A program made the translations under genes and the position numbers. From Cervus elaphus (taxonomy: Eukaryota; Chordata; Mammalia; Artiodactyla; Cervidae), in assembly GCF_910594005.1 (NCBI RefSeq), contig NC_057848.1, positions 137,588,155 through 137,652,154 of the forward strand: a DNA stretch of 64,000 bases, given 5' to 3'. The notes beneath the pieces were generated by a model, which saw nothing but the letters and a program-made list of their open reading frames with translations, was not told the origin of the DNA and did not search any database. This document shows positions 12,441 through 56,019 of this stretch, in pieces; the first letter of the stretch is position 1, and every line of letters begins with the position of its first letter.

Positions 12441-13302
12441 AAGAAATTGGTAGGTTACTGAGGTTTAAGATATTTATAAAATAGCTAGTTTTATTAAGAA
12501 TCTAGATGTTTTGTAACCATCATTACAAAAATCAATTCAATGTGATTTCATCAATGTATCCTAAAATGACTGGGTGAAAGACTATCAGAGAAAATGATAT
12601 TGATATCATCAGAAGTATTCCCCAAATGTTAATTACAAAAGTAAAATAATACCTTTACATTTATAACAGAAAAATCTGGTGGTCAAACTTAATACCACTA
12701 ATAACAGGACAAACTGATAATACCTACCAACCAATGCAATGCACTAAGGATACAATGTCACCTATACATAGACTATATAGTAAATGATAGTTCTGTATTG
12801 GTGTTAAATTTCTTGGATTGATTCATTGCATTGTGGTTATATAACTGAAAGTTGTTCTTTGGAAAAACATTCAGTGAATCATCATGTTGTTCGCTTTAAA
12901 TATCTTACAATTTTATTTGTCAACTATACCTCAACAAAGCCGAAAACATTAAAATAAAGTAAAAATTAGCATGAATCTGGTTAACCAATAATTCGAAATT
13001 AAGTTACCAAGATACTTAGATAGTATAAACCAAAGGTTTAGACACCACTCTTACCCAGCTATTCTTAGTGCATTATCTGTACCTAGCACAATAGCTTTAA
13101 AAAAAATCCTTGGTTACTTATAGCTTGTCTAATCTGCTAGCATGGCATAAAGAACATGAAATTTTTAGCTAGAACTATACGGACTTAATTTTGATTACAG
13201 TTGCCCAGTAGTTGTGGGATAGTTTGAGCCTATCAGTTATCCTCTATCAACTTCAGTTTTCTTTTTTTAATCAACAAAACTGAGATAAAATAGCTACCTT
13301 GC
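12441..13302. other. Intergenic, possibly old L1-derived
   Basis: AT-rich. 12780-12960 resembles an old L1 3' UTR (TGCATTGTGGTTATATAACT). No gene seen. Confidence 0.4.
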
Positions 13303-13470
13303 TAAGAGATGGGGGTTCAGCTCCTGGGTTGGGAAGATCCCCTGGAGGAGAGCATGGCAACTCACTCCAGTATTTTTGCCTGGAAAATCCCATGGACAGA
13401 GGAGCCTGGCAGGCTATAGTCCATAGGGTTGCAGAGTCAGACACAACTGAAGCAACTTATCACGTACGCA
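13303..13470 (+). mobile_element. Bov-tA SINE, head missing
   Basis: It contains the 3' part of the tRNA region and the Bov-A body (CTGGGTTGGGAAGATCCCCT; CCCATGGACAGAGGAGCCTG). The 5' head is lost. Confidence 0.88.
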
Positions 13471-13955
13471 CACAACTGCCTTGCAAAATCCTGAGGGATT
13501 AAAACATTTGACATAGTAGAAAGTGTTTATTAAAGATTAGCTATTGATGTTGCTGATGTTTGTTTCAGTTAATGACCTTTCCCTCCATGGCAGCATTTGC
13601 TAACCCCCGCAAGAACATATGCCCACATCTCTATCGCTTTCCTAGATGGGGGGGATCATAATTGGTTGACTCATTTAGAACAATGACCGACAAAGAACCG
13701 TGAGTGTATATCTATTCACAACCTGATTTGATGGAACCTAATTGCAAAGATAGAACCTAAAAGATGAGTAGAAATGAAAAAAAAAAAAAAAAGGTTGCTA
13801 TACTAGGGCTTCTTTGCCTTTGAAATTCTATCTACAATATCAGGTGATACTCTCTTGTCCATTTCCTCGTACCAGTGTTGTGAGTGTCACCCGGATATCA
13901 GTACAGAACTCAGTACTTAGTTTTCCTTACTCAACCCAGAAATTGTGCCGGGTTT
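13471..13955. other. Intergenic, no feature recognised
   Basis: Only a poly(A) run near 13775-13793 stands out. The open frame crossing into the BovB at 13814 is accidental. Confidence 0.45.
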
Positions 13956-15867
13956 GGAATGGTAGGGACCTAACAGAAGCAGAAGATATTAAATACAGGT
14001 GGCAAGAATACACAGAAGAACTGTACAAAAAAGATCTTCATGACCCAGATAATCATGATGGTGTGATCACTCACCCAGAGCCAGACATCCTGGAATGTGA
14101 AGTCAAGTGGGCCTTAGGAAGCATCACTATGAACAAAGCTAGTGGAGGTGATGGAATTCCAGTTGAGCTATTTCAAATCCTGAAAGATGATGCTTTGAAA
14201 GTGCTGCACTCAATATGCTAGCAAATTTAGAAAACTCAGCAGTGGCCACAGGACTGGAAAAGGTCCGTTTTCATTCCAATCCCAAAGAATGCTCAAACTA
14301 CTGCACAATTGCACTCATCTCACAGGCTAGTAAGTAATGCTCAAAATTCTCCAAGCCAGGCTTCAGCAATACATGAACCATGAACTTCCAGATGTTCAAG
14401 CTGGTTTTAGAAAAGGCAGAGGAACCAGAGATCAAATTGCCAACATCCGCTGGATTATCGAAAAAGCAAGAGGGGTCCAGAAAAACATCTATTTCTGCTT
14501 TATTGACTATGCCAAAGCATTTGACTGTGTGGATCACAATAAACTGTGGAAAATTCTGAAAGAGATGGGAATACCAGACCACCTGACCTGCCTCTTGAGA
14601 AACCTGTATACAGGTCAGGAAGCAACAGTTAGAACTGGACATGGAACAACAGACTGGTTCCAAATAGGCAAAGGAGTACGTCAGAGCTGTATATTGTCAC
14701 CCTGCTTATTTAACTTATATGCAGAGTACATCATGAGAAACGCTGGGTTGGGGGAAGCACAGACTGGAATCAAGATTGCCGGGAGAAATATCAATAACCT
14801 CAAATATGCAGATGACACCACCCTTATGGCAGAAAGTGAAGAAGAACTAAAGAGCCTCTTGATGAAGGTGAAAGAGGAGAGTGACAAAGTTGGCTTAAAG
14901 CTCAACATTCAGAAAACTAAGATCATGGCATCCAGTTCCATCACTTCATGGCAAATAGATGGGGAAACAGTGGAAACAGTGGCTGACTTTATTTTTCTGG
15001 GCTCCAAAATCACTGCAGATGGTGACTGCAGCCATGAAATTAAAAGATGCTTACTCCTTGGAAGGAAAGTTATGACCATCCTAGACAGCATATTAAAAAG
15101 CAGAGACATGATGCATGAGACAAGTGCTCGGGCCTGGTGCACTGGGAAGACCCAGAGGGATCGGGTAGAGAGGGAGGTGGGAGGGGGGATCAGGATGGGG
15201 AGTACATGTAAATCCATGGCTGATTCATGTCAATGTATGACAAAAACCACTACAATATTGTAAAGTAATTAGCCTCCAACTAATAAAAATAAATGAAAAA
15301 AAATAATAAAAAATTTTAATATTGCCACTGTATTTCAACATAATTAAAAAATAAATAAATAAAATAAAAAAATAAAAAGCAGAGACATTACTTTGCCAAC
15401 AAAGGTCTGTCTAGTCAAGGCTATGATTTTTCCAGTGGTCATGTATGGATGTGAGAGTTGGACTATAAAGAAAGCTCAGCGCAGAAGAATTGATGCTTTT
15501 GAACTGTGGAGTTGGAGGAGACTCTTGAGAGTCCCTTGGACTGCAAGGAGATCCAACCAGTCCATCCTAAAGGAGATCAGTCCTGGGTGTTCATTGGAAG
15601 GACTGATGCTGAAGCTGAAACTCCAATACTTTGGCCACCTGATACTAAGAAGAGCTGACTCATTTGAAAAGACCCTGATGCTGGGAAAGATTTAGGGCAG
15701 GCGGAGAAGAGGACGACAGAGGATGAGACGGTTGGATGGCATCACCGACTCAATGGACATGGGTTTGGGTGGACTCCAGGAGTTGGTGATGGACAGGGAG
15801 GCCTGGTGTGCTGAGGTTCATGGGGTTGCAAACAGTCGGACACGACTGAGCAACTGAACTGAACTGA
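13956..15867 (+). mobile_element. BovB LINE, 5'-truncated, interrupted by L1
   Basis: It covers the BovB reverse transcriptase through the 3' end, with the palm motif YADD encoded at 14805-14816 and an otherwise long open frame from 14337. It is inactive: a TAG at 14219-14221 follows HSIC, a deletion near 14287 removes about 14-25 nt, and an L1 insertion splits the C-terminal part. The end CTGAACTGAACTGA is at 15867, about 100 bp from the CYBB poly(A) site and convergent with that gene. Confidence 0.95.
15110..15373 (+). mobile_element. Ruminant L1 3' end inserted in BovB, with TSD
   Basis: The insert is the terminal part of a ruminant L1 (GATGCATGAGACAAGTGCTC; AATTAGCCTCCAACTAATAA), then an A/T-rich tail. 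The 15-bp sequence AAAAAGCAGAGACAT lies at both ends (15095-15109 and 15374-15388), and removing one copy restores BovB sequence. It is therefore younger than its host BovB. Confidence 0.95.
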
Positions 15868-15960
15868 CATGTCATCTATGAAAACACAGAGTATCTCAAT
15901 CCCACTAGGGCAGAGAAAATCTATGCCCTCTAAGTCCATCCTTGAATATGAAGATGAATA

Positions 15961-15989
15961 ACACAGACACAGAGCTCATTCATTTTAAT
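15961..15989 (-). terminator. CYBB: CYBB poly(A) signal and downstream element
   Basis: On the minus strand ATTAAA occupies 15989-15984. About 10 nt further the strand reads CTCTGTGTCTGTGTT, a typical GT-rich downstream element, so cleavage is expected around 15970-15975. A second ATTAAA at 16089-16084 is an alternative upstream signal. Confidence 0.6.
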
Positions 15990-18389
15990 AATTGAGTGCA
16001 ATTTTGATAGTTCTTCCCAAGAATTATCTCCCAGGGCCCCCCTCTCCCAAACTACTCACACACAACATCTACAAATATTCAAATTTAATAAACACAATGT
16101 TGCAAAAGCAAAAGAAATAAGAAATGCCTTCATAGCTTTGAGATTAAAAATAATGCTTAATCGTTTTCTCAGTAACTGTTACTAAATACTAAATGCTAAA
16201 AATGCTGCATGGGCAGCTGGCGGCTGGGGAGCAGGAAGGAAGCTCTTATAATGACAAGCATGTTTACACTCATTTTCCATCTTATAACCAGGATAACACA
16301 GGGCGTAACTCTCTGGGTGTCAAAAACAGAAAACCCTGGAGAAATATTTTCAGAGCAACAAATGAAGTTGGTTTTACTTATGCCACATAGGGAGCAAGGG
16401 CCCAGATTCTCAGACTCCCTGTAACCCTGGTCCCCCTTCTGGCTCACACTTTGTCATAAAGAAATGAAACCACAAATATGGATCCTGAGTCATAGCAATA
16501 GCACAATACAAATTTGTTGAATGAATGAACTGATACCTCAGGTGCAGTGTGAATGGGGTGGACCTAAGTTTCTCTTTGAAGAAACAGTCCTGGACATTGT
16601 GGGGAAATGACCTTCCCAAAGCAAGCCTGACTTGATGCCCTCAGTGCCCTGGGCATCCTGGGGACCCAATGGAACAACTGAGTTCTTTCTAGTTCAGCTC
16701 AGTCCCCTGAATAGGCCCACTCAGCATCAAATTTGTGGCCAGAATTTCAGATTCAATACCTTATGTGATCAAAATAAAATGAATACGTGTATGGCTCCTG
16801 CAATTACATTCAATATATACAAGACTTTAAGAAATCTGGGGTAGAAAGTGACCCCCTTCCCCTACCCTTCCCTTGTCCCATTTTTTTTTTTTTTTTGGCT
16901 TTCTCTCACTTTCCTTCTATTCTCTCCCTCCTTCCCTCCCCTTTCCTCCTAACCTGGTCTTCTGCCCTTCCCCTCTGCTCCTTTCTCCTTCTTTCTCATT
17001 ATTAAAGTTGACTACTTCTAAATATCTGTGGCCCCAGAGAATATAACAAATAAAGCTGTTTTTAGTTCCCAGAAATAGGAGCAGTTACATTAACCGTGAT
17101 TTAGAGATTCTTGGACTCATGAATATCCAGAATATGCTATTGGATCTGAATTCAAAAGCTACATAGTAAGCTAGGGATTTTAGTTTCTGGGATGTAAATT
17201 TTATCATGATCATGATGATAGAAGGATAAATCATTAGTTACACCAGCAAGATCAATTTTGCACGTGTATTTAAGTAAAACAAAGGGTGGATGCTATTTAA
17301 AGCAGATGTCAGATACATATTTGTCACAATTCTTAATTTCAAATTCACAAGTGCCGGCTGAGAGGACTGTTTTGGGCAATAAATTAGTTTGCATTTCTCT
17401 CATAGCATCAGGAGCAGGACTAAAGGAGCCAGCCAGAGTTATGAGAGGCGTTCATTTCTCTGCCTTCATCTCCCTTTGGTGCAATGCTTCAAATAAGAGT
17501 GTTTGGACAGGACAAACTATTGGTTACTAACCTTAGCCTGTTCTGTACCCTTAAGAGAATCAGGCTCGTTTGGTCAACTAGAGTATCGGAAGTGATTTCC
17601 TCAGATAATACTGTTTAAGGCTTTCAGTTGATTCTACCTTGGCACTGTATGGTTCTAAATGTTTTTTCATTCATTCATTCAGTTAACTTTCAATGAGTAT
17701 CCACTCTTTGTCAAGCACCAGTGTAAATGGTAGGTCATACATACATCCAGTCAGTGTAATATTCTTTTTTAGGAGAAATCTCTGACCCAGTTAGGCTGCT
17801 CTATTGGTAAACTGGAGGATGTTGTCACTATTAAGTGATGAATCACTCTCAGCATAAATTACCTCCTACTTGGAAAATTTCCTTCAATAGGACAGTAATG
17901 ATAACAAAGATGACACAAAAGGGAATATGAATAATTATTCCCTGGTTTGCTTCTTCTTTGGGGGAGTATACCAACCAATTTCCAGGCAACCTGCTATTGC
18001 TGAAAGATCACCAAACCTAGAGTCAGATGGCCTAGAGCCAGTCTCAGCTTTAATCTTAGGGAGGTTACTTCACCATTTTGAACCTTTTTTTTTTTCACCC
18101 TGAAAACTGAGTCTGAGAATCTTCGCCCTACCTTTCTCTGGCATTACTGTGAAGGGAAAAAAAAAATGGAAAAAAAAAAGTTTATATAATTGCTCTGAAA
18201 ACCACAAAGCTCAATACAAATGCAAATTTATCACCATTAAAAATCTTTGACATTCCTTTCAGGGAAAGTCATCACTTCATAGTTCCTTTTTCTTTTCTTT
18301 TTTTTAAGGAAGGAACTTATATTATCCACTAGCATTACTTGGTTATTCAGTGGTACAACCCACACTTATTTCCTCATGGAAGGGACCAG
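15970..18389 (-). other. CYBB: CYBB 3' untranslated region
   Basis: No splice is needed between the stop and the poly(A) signal near 15985. The resulting UTR of about 2.4 kb is close to the length known for human CYBB. No canonical AATAAA occurs on the minus strand in this interval. The UTR contains an old MIR-like stretch around 18000-18150 (reverse of the MIR core) and a long purine-rich tract in the mRNA sense at 16851-16999. The end position is inferred. Confidence 0.75.
16851..16999 (+). repeat. Polypyrimidine tract (polypurine in CYBB mRNA)
   Basis: Nearly 150 bp of C and T with a run of 16 T at 16881-16896. In the CYBB transcript it reads as a G/A-rich tract within the 3' UTR. Confidence 0.9.
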
Positions 18390-49798
<31,409 letters not shown>

Positions 49799-49935
49799 GG
49801 TAGCAGAGGTTCAATGCCTTGAGTTTGCCTTTCTTCTCTGCTATGCTTCTTCTTCCCATGAGGAAATGAAAACAGCAGCCTTGGGGCAATCTGTTTCCTT
49901 TTCTATTATCAGAAATTAGCTAATCATTGGTCAAC
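49799..49935 (-). promoter_or_regulatory. CYBB: CYBB proximal promoter
   Basis: On the minus strand, going toward the ATG, there is a CCAAT box (49930-49926), TGATAA, a GATA-type site (49911-49906), GAAAAGGAAAC, IRF-like (49903-49893), and CATTTCCTC, a PU.1/ETS site on the opposite strand (GAGGAAAT at 49860-49867 on plus). Order and spacing fit the known human gp91phox promoter, where PU.1 binds near -53 and CCAAT near -120. Taking that spacing, transcription starts near 49810. Myeloid-restricted expression is inferred from this match. Confidence 0.8.
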
Positions 49936-51924
49936 TGAAAAGCTTGTTTCCATAACAAATTTAAATCTTCAAACCACAAAAAAAAAGACAGAAAAAAAGT
50001 CTACAATGATCCAATCACAATTAAACATAATGAGAAATGAAACTAATTTCTACAATGGAGAGACAAATAACAGTGTAATTCATGGTGAATTACACAGTGA
50101 TTTAATTTCTGGACTGACTGGTTAGCAAATGGCAATTTTTAAAAAGTCACCCAACTAGCCATGACTTCGTGTTAGGTAAAAAAAAAATAATTAGATAGAT
50201 GTGATCTTTTTTGATAGGCTGGAGAAGCATTTATAATCTTACTGAGAAAAATAACAATAGTGATGGCTGATATTTATACCATGCTTACATTATGCCAATT
50301 TTCTAAGATACATATGTGTGTATGTGTATGTACACACACACACACACACATACATATATAAAAGTTGATACACATCTATGTGTGTGTCTACACACAAAGG
50401 CACCCATATACACACATATATAAATTCAGTATGTAAATAAATTAATTTGATTCTAATATTCCACCTTATAAAGTAGTTTCTATTATTATGATTACATTTA
50501 CAGAGGAGGAAACTGAGACCCAGAGCAGTTAAGTTACTTGGCCAAGGTCATGCAATTAGGAAACTGTGGAGTTGGGATTTGAAACCTAAATAATTTGGCC
50601 ATACTTTTACCATGATACCAAAATAAAAAAGCCTGACAGTGGCAACCCCGTCCCAAATCACTTCCAAAACAACTATGGGAAAAGAAAACAACAAACAGGC
50701 CAAAATGTTTGGATGGCTGTAGTAGTCCCAGGTTGACAGGCCGTTTTTTTAGGCAGGATAGGTAAACAGGGTCAGAACAAAGGTATGTTCTAGGTGGTGG
50801 ACGTCAAAAGTCTGATTTAGCATTTTTTCCCCCCTGACTCCCACCCAGTCTTCAGGAAATGAAAGAGACAGAATGGTAGGGTGGTAATGCCACTGTGAGT
50901 TCAAAGTTGACTAATTGCATCAAGGTGGTTGTACAACAGCTAGAGCAGACAGAGAGATAAAAGAAGAAACTGGAGGAGCAAACGGGAAAAATAGAAGAAA
51001 AAAGAGAAAGAGAGGCCTGAACTATTTGGGGTGGTGTCTGCTGAGGCACTTGAGACAACCTGCAGAATTGTGACCATGAGTAAAGTAATTCTTTTTCACC
51101 TTTTAATATTTAAGGAAAGGTACTCAACTGTGACTTTCTGCATGGCTCTTGAATCATGCGTAACCCACATCAAGGACAGTCAGCTTCATGGTTCAGTTAC
51201 ACACAGAGATAATCAAAGAAACACAGACAATCAAGTTATGTGTCAGTAATTTGCCTCTCTGCTCTGGGACCTATTCCTCACCCTTTCTTTGTTCTGTTCT
51301 GTTTTAGAGAGAGTTGTATTTGCCAGGCTCCTTGGCCCTCTGGCTTCTGGGATGGTCAGTCAAACTGGAGGATGAGGAGCAGGCGAGGAGTCACAGTGCT
51401 TCTTCCCCTGGCTTGCAGCTTCAAGAGGTGTCTCAGAAGTGCTTGCTTTTAACCAGAAACCCCAGCTCCCACCAGTCAGCCTTTCTCCCTGTGGCCTGAG
51501 CTCCTGTTGGCCATCACCACTATAGGTCCAGCTCCTATCAGATGGCCCTCGCTTCTGGGCTTGAGTTACACCAACTCCTCCCAGGCTCCCTCCAATCCAG
51601 AGGGCAGTCACCACTTCCTGTAGCTGGTAATCTTTTTGTTGCCTCTACACCCACATTGGGATTCTCCACTTTCATGTCATCCATGTAACAAATCCCTGGT
51701 ATGAAATTCCCTCTGTTGAAACAGGGTGGTTTCTGTTTTTCTGACTTGACTTTGCCTGATACAGAAAGTAATTCAGACCTGTACTCATTTTCTCATGGAA
51801 TTAAAGAAGTGAGGCATGTATGCCTAACGAGGAATAAAACACCTTAAAATCTGCGCTCTCTCTTCCTGCCACTCTCAAACTCTTCCACGGGGATGATTCC
51901 TGCTCCATCAGGGTCTTTGAAACT
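49936..51924. other. CYBB upstream flank, no gene recognised
   Basis: Contains a MIR core near 50490-50590 (GGAGGAAACTGAGACCCAGA) and TG/CA microsatellite sequence at 50320-50420. About 51260-51780 resembles an old LTR or other repeat end (GTGGTTTCTGTTTTTCTGAC). Distal regulatory elements could lie here but none can be read out directly. Confidence 0.5.
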
Positions 51925-52705
51925 TACCCAAGTAGTCCATCGACAGATGAAAGGATGAAGAAGATGTGCTACACAAATACAATGGAATATTGTGCTATGC
52001 TTAGTTGCTCAGCTGTGTCCGAATCTTTGTGACCCTATGGACTGTAGCCCACCAGGCTGTACAGTCCATGGGATTCTCCAGGCAAGAATACTGGAGTGGA
52101 TTGCCATGCTCTACTTCAGGGGGTCTTCCCAACCCAGGGATCAAAGCCAGGTTTCCTCCACTGCAGGCAGATTCTTTACCATCTGAGCCACCAGGGAAGC
52201 ATATTACTCAGCCATAAAAAAGGAAAGAAATGGGGTCATTTATAGAGACGTGGATGGACCTAGAGCCTGTCGTATAGACTGAAGTAAGTCAGAAAGAGAA
52301 AAACAAATATCATGTATTAACACATATATGTGGAATCTAGAAAAATGGTTCAGATGAATCTATTTGCAGGGCAGGAATAGAGATGCAGATGTAGAGATCG
52401 GACGAGTGGACATGGTGGGGGGATGGGATGAATTGGGAGATTAGGACTGACATATATACATTACCATGTGTAAAACAGACAGCTAGTGGGAACCTGCCAT
52501 ATAGCACAGGGAGCTCAGCTTGGTGGTCCGTGGTGACCTAGAGGGGTGGGGTGGGGGTGTGTGTGTGAGGGAGGTCCGAGAGAGAGAGGATATATATATA
52601 TATATATATAAACATAAAGCTGATTCACTTCATTGTACAGCAGAAACCTACACTACATTGTATAGCAACTATACCCCAATTAAAAACAAAAACAAAACAA
52701 CACTT
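51925..52705 (+). mobile_element. L1 3' end, interrupted by Bov-tA
   Basis: GAAGATGTGCTACACAAATA and GAATATT precede the SINE, and ATTACTCAGCCATAAAAAAG resumes after it. The end is ACTATACCCCAATTAAAAAC. A GGTGGGG-rich part and (AT)n at 52588-52607 lie inside. Confidence 0.9.
51992..52200 (-). mobile_element. Bov-tA SINE inserted in L1
   Basis: Full-length on the minus strand (GCTTCCCTGGTGGCTCAGAT onward). The L1 sequence ATATT is repeated at both edges. Confidence 0.93.
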
Positions 52706-53532
52706 GCCAAAGTCTTCCCCTCTCCACCCCTCCCCGCTTCTCTCTTTCCTAACCTACTGGCTGATCATCCCTTTGCCCTACCTATCTTAAACTTCAAGTC
52801 TCTCCCACATTTTGTCATCTACCTCCCAAGGACCGTGCTCTGCTGGGGCAGCAATTACAAGGGGACCATAGTTACTCATATACTAGGAAAGAATGCTCCT
52901 TGAACATTTCCTAACTCCTTTCCCCTCCCTCCACAGTTTGAGAAGAAAATTCAAAAAAGAATATTTTTATGGGTGATCAACCATTCCTTCCTATGGCTTC
53001 TTTTTTCTCCTTTATAAAAGTAATCACAGGGCTGTGAGTAGAGATGTCTTGAGAGACTTAACCTCGATCAGTTTCACAGCTGGAGGAAGAGAGCTCAGTT
53101 GCAATGAAGAGTAAAATCTTTCTTTTATAGCAAGTAACTTCCCTTTTGAGAACACTGTTCAAGTTAATTTCAATGTGCTCTGCTCTTGAAAAGACAAGCA
53201 GAAAGTTTGATAAAGGAGCAACAGGTATTGGTTGACTGGTATTGACTGGACATGGAGAATGAAGAAAATTGAACCTCTATGCATCAGCTAACAGTTTATC
53301 TTCTCCCGGTCACTTGGGCTTCCATTGCCTCCTAAGCTGTTAGTGTCAAGTTAGACTGTGATGAATGCAAGAAAGTGTTCAACCCTTCTAGCAGGCAGTA
53401 ATGACAATGACCAACACCATCAGCTTGTGATTGAAATCCTAGAGCCCCCTTGCAGAGGGAAAAAAGAGAGAAGCAGACCCATGTCTCCAGGAGATCCCTA
53501 GATTTTGCAATCTGAGTATAATTCTTTCCCAA
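52706..53532. other. Intergenic, no feature recognised
   Basis: Non-coding by inspection, and no repeat family was recognised. Confidence 0.45.
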
Positions 53533-53552
53533 TTTGTCAAAATAAAAAAGTA

Positions 53553-53762
53553 TGTGAAAGTGAAAGTTGCTCAGTCATGTTTGACTCCTTGCAATCCCAT
53601 GGACTGTAGCCCATCAGGCTCCTCTGTCCATGGAATTCTCCAGACAAGAATACTGAAGTGGGTAGCCATTCTCTTCTCCAGGGCATCTTTCTGACCCAGG
53701 GATCGAACTTGGGTCTCCTGCACTGCAGGCAGATTCTTTGCCGAATGAACCACCAGGGAAGC
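53553..53762 (-). mobile_element. Bov-tA SINE
   Basis: Full-length on the minus strand, with TTTGTCAAA plus an A-rich stretch duplicated at 53533 and 53763. It carries the GTGAAAGTGAAAG tail variant. Confidence 0.94.
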
Positions 53763-54029
53763 TTTGTCAAATTAAAAAAAAAAAAAAAAAAGTATACTAA
53801 AGTTATTTCCAGAAGGACGTATGGAATGGTGAAGAAAGGCAGGTATGTTACTGCACCAAGATTCCTGAGAAATTTCATTCATGGTAATGAAGAAAAATGG
53901 ATTTCTATTCTTATTATTTCTACTGTGCAAGCTATGTTCCCACTCTCTATGCATCCATGAGTTACATGGCCCCACTTCCCTTGCTTAAGGATGATTAATG
54001 AGAGGACTTCATCCTCCTGGAAATAGTAA

Positions 54030-54720
54030 CTCAGGGATGGGTATTTGACCCAAATGAGGCCAATGAGAGTTCTTTTTGCACAAGGAGGGAGTTTTTAGGG
54101 TCTGTGGAGGCGAGAGAGTGAAGCTTTTTTCTTTGTTTGTGAATATGCATGTATGCGGCTGCCACTGACCATCTCTACTACTTCGTGCCAAGAAGCTGCG
54201 TAAGAATCATGCCAACACAAAATCAGATCAGTAGTTGGGGAAGCAGCGAGAGGTCTGGAGACAAATATAACAGCATTTGCTTTCCGGGTCTGATCTACCT
54301 GAGACACTTGGATATCTCAGTTATTCTTACAGATTGGGTTCCCTGGAAGTACATTCCAAGTTGGAGACGAGGTCTCAGGAGTTGGATCTGAGAGTGTCTT
54401 TGGAGGCACACGCCCGCATAAAGGGAGGAAACAAGAAAACAGCAGTGGGCAGAAGGAGAAGCTGAATTATCATGTGGTCATAAGAAGGCCTCAGCAACCC
54501 TGTGGGGAGATGTGAAGCTGGGATGAATGCATGATCTTGGGCAAGACGGTGCTCTTCACTAAGACACTCCCTGGACGTGTCGACAGCAGGGGAGTAAGTC
54601 TTTCACTTTTGAAGTTGCCACATTATAGTATAATACCCAGTTACACAAGCCATAAATTCCTATTTTTAAGGGGAAGAAAAAACAGTTTGAGTTGGCTTTC
54701 TACCACTTATACCTAGAAGG
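54030..54720 (+). repeat. Old dispersed repeat, family not assigned
   Basis: TTTGACCCAAATGAGGCCAA with TGAGAGT, and a terminal AACAGTTTGAGTTGGCTTTC, recall a frequent old mammalian LTR-like or DNA element. No coding potential. Confidence 0.45.
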
Positions 54721-55149
54721 GTTCCTACTAAAGCATGTTGCAATGGAAACCACGTTTTATTCCATAACCACAGTCTCAAAGGTTTAGTGAAAGTTGAATA
54801 AGGCTGCTGGAATGGGATCCAGATATTCTATTTCTTGTTTGAAGGAGAAAATAGAGTAAAAGAGGAGACAGTCAGGGAGGAAGGGGTAATTTACTGATGT
54901 AGGCATTAAGCACATGGTTTTACCTGATATTTTATTTATTAGAAAGTGAAAATGTCTGGTATGAGGATTTAAAATTTAACTCTTTAGATTGTGATTTGCA
55001 TACATTTATTCACAAGAATAAGGAAGAAAATGAGGAAAGCTTACCTATTTTTTCTCACTAATCATTGATTTGAATTTAAAACTTTCAAGGATACTTCCTG
55101 TGTAAATAATTTGTTTTTTCTTGAAAAAAATCTATTTTTACAGGCTTTA

Positions 55150-55286
55150 GCTAGGTCCTAACAATGGCTAACATTTGTAAAGCATTTTACACATGCCAAG
55201 TGCCTGACATGCTTTATCTCATTCACTTTTCACAGTCACATTACAAAGTGTGCAGACCTATCATATCCATTTGAAGTAGGATGAAT
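55150..55286 (+). mobile_element. MIR 5' half, split by later insertions
   Basis: ATGGCTAACATTTGTAAAGC and CATGCTTTATCTCATTCAC are MIR-like. The matching second half resumes at 56020, beyond a Bov-tA and an LTR. Confidence 0.7.
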
Positions 55287-55288
55287 AT

Positions 55289-55494
55289 TGTGTGTTAGTC
55301 ACTCAGTTGCATCCGACTCTATGAGACCCCATGGACTGTAGCCCTCCAGGCTCCTTTGTCCATGGAATTCTCCAGGCAAGTATACTGGATTGGGTTGCCA
55401 TTTCCTTCTCCAGGGCATCTTCCCGACCCAGGATCAAACTGAGGTCTCCTGCATTGCAGGCGAGTTCTTTACAATCTGAGCCACCAGGGAAGGT
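55289..55494 (-). mobile_element. Bov-tA SINE nested in MIR
   Basis: Full-length on the minus strand, from CCTTCCCTGGTGGCTCAGAT. Confidence 0.93.
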
Positions 55495-55499
55495 ATTGC

Positions 55500-56012
55500 A
55501 CCCCCACCCACCGCCTCAGCCAAAATGTCTAGGTACTGATTCCCAGAACCTATGAATATGTTACTTTACATGGTTAAAGTAACTTTAACTTTACTTTGAA
55601 GACATGATTGAGTTAAAAATTTTGAGATGGCGAGATTATCAGGGATTACTCTGAGTAGGCCAATGTAATCCCAAGGGCCCTTATTTGAAGGAGGCAGGAG
55701 GTTCAGATGCATTGAGAGAGGATATGAGGGATGAAGCAGAATTCAGAGAGCAGAGAAGATGCTATGTGGCTGACTTCGAAGATGGAGGAAGAAGCCTCGA
55801 ACAAAGGAATGGAAGGAACACAGCTCTAGGATCTCTAAGAGGCAAGGAAACAGATTTTCTTCTGGAGCCTCCAGAAGGAATGAAGGCCTGCTGACACCTT
55901 GATTTTAACCCCATGAAATGGATTCCAGACCTCTGACCTCCAGAACTGCAAGAAAGTAAGTTTGTGCTGATTTAAGCCAGTCGTTTGTGGAAATTTGTTA
56001 CAGCAGCAATAG
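55500..56012 (+). mobile_element. MaLR/MLT1-type solo LTR
   Basis: GAGCCTCCAGAAGGAATGAA, GACCTCTGACCTCCAGAACT and TTTGTTACAGCAGCAATAGA are the typical 3' part of old ERVL-MaLR LTRs. There are no internal coding sequences. It is a decayed endogenous element. Confidence 0.7.
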
Positions 56013-56019
56013 AAGACTC

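Noticed and set aside
14337..15263. A 308-aa open frame with a reverse-transcriptase YADD motif as a candidate gene
   Set aside because: It is the RT part of a truncated BovB copy with an upstream stop, a deletion and an L1 insertion; its last part is L1 sequence.
1..15860. DYNLT3, the gene expected downstream of CYBB
   Set aside because: No DYNLT3 exon was recognised. In human it lies about 25 kb beyond CYBB, so it is probably outside the window.
52520..52903. A 127-aa open frame
   Set aside because: It starts in an L1 3' UTR, crosses an (AT)n run and has no homology that I recognise.
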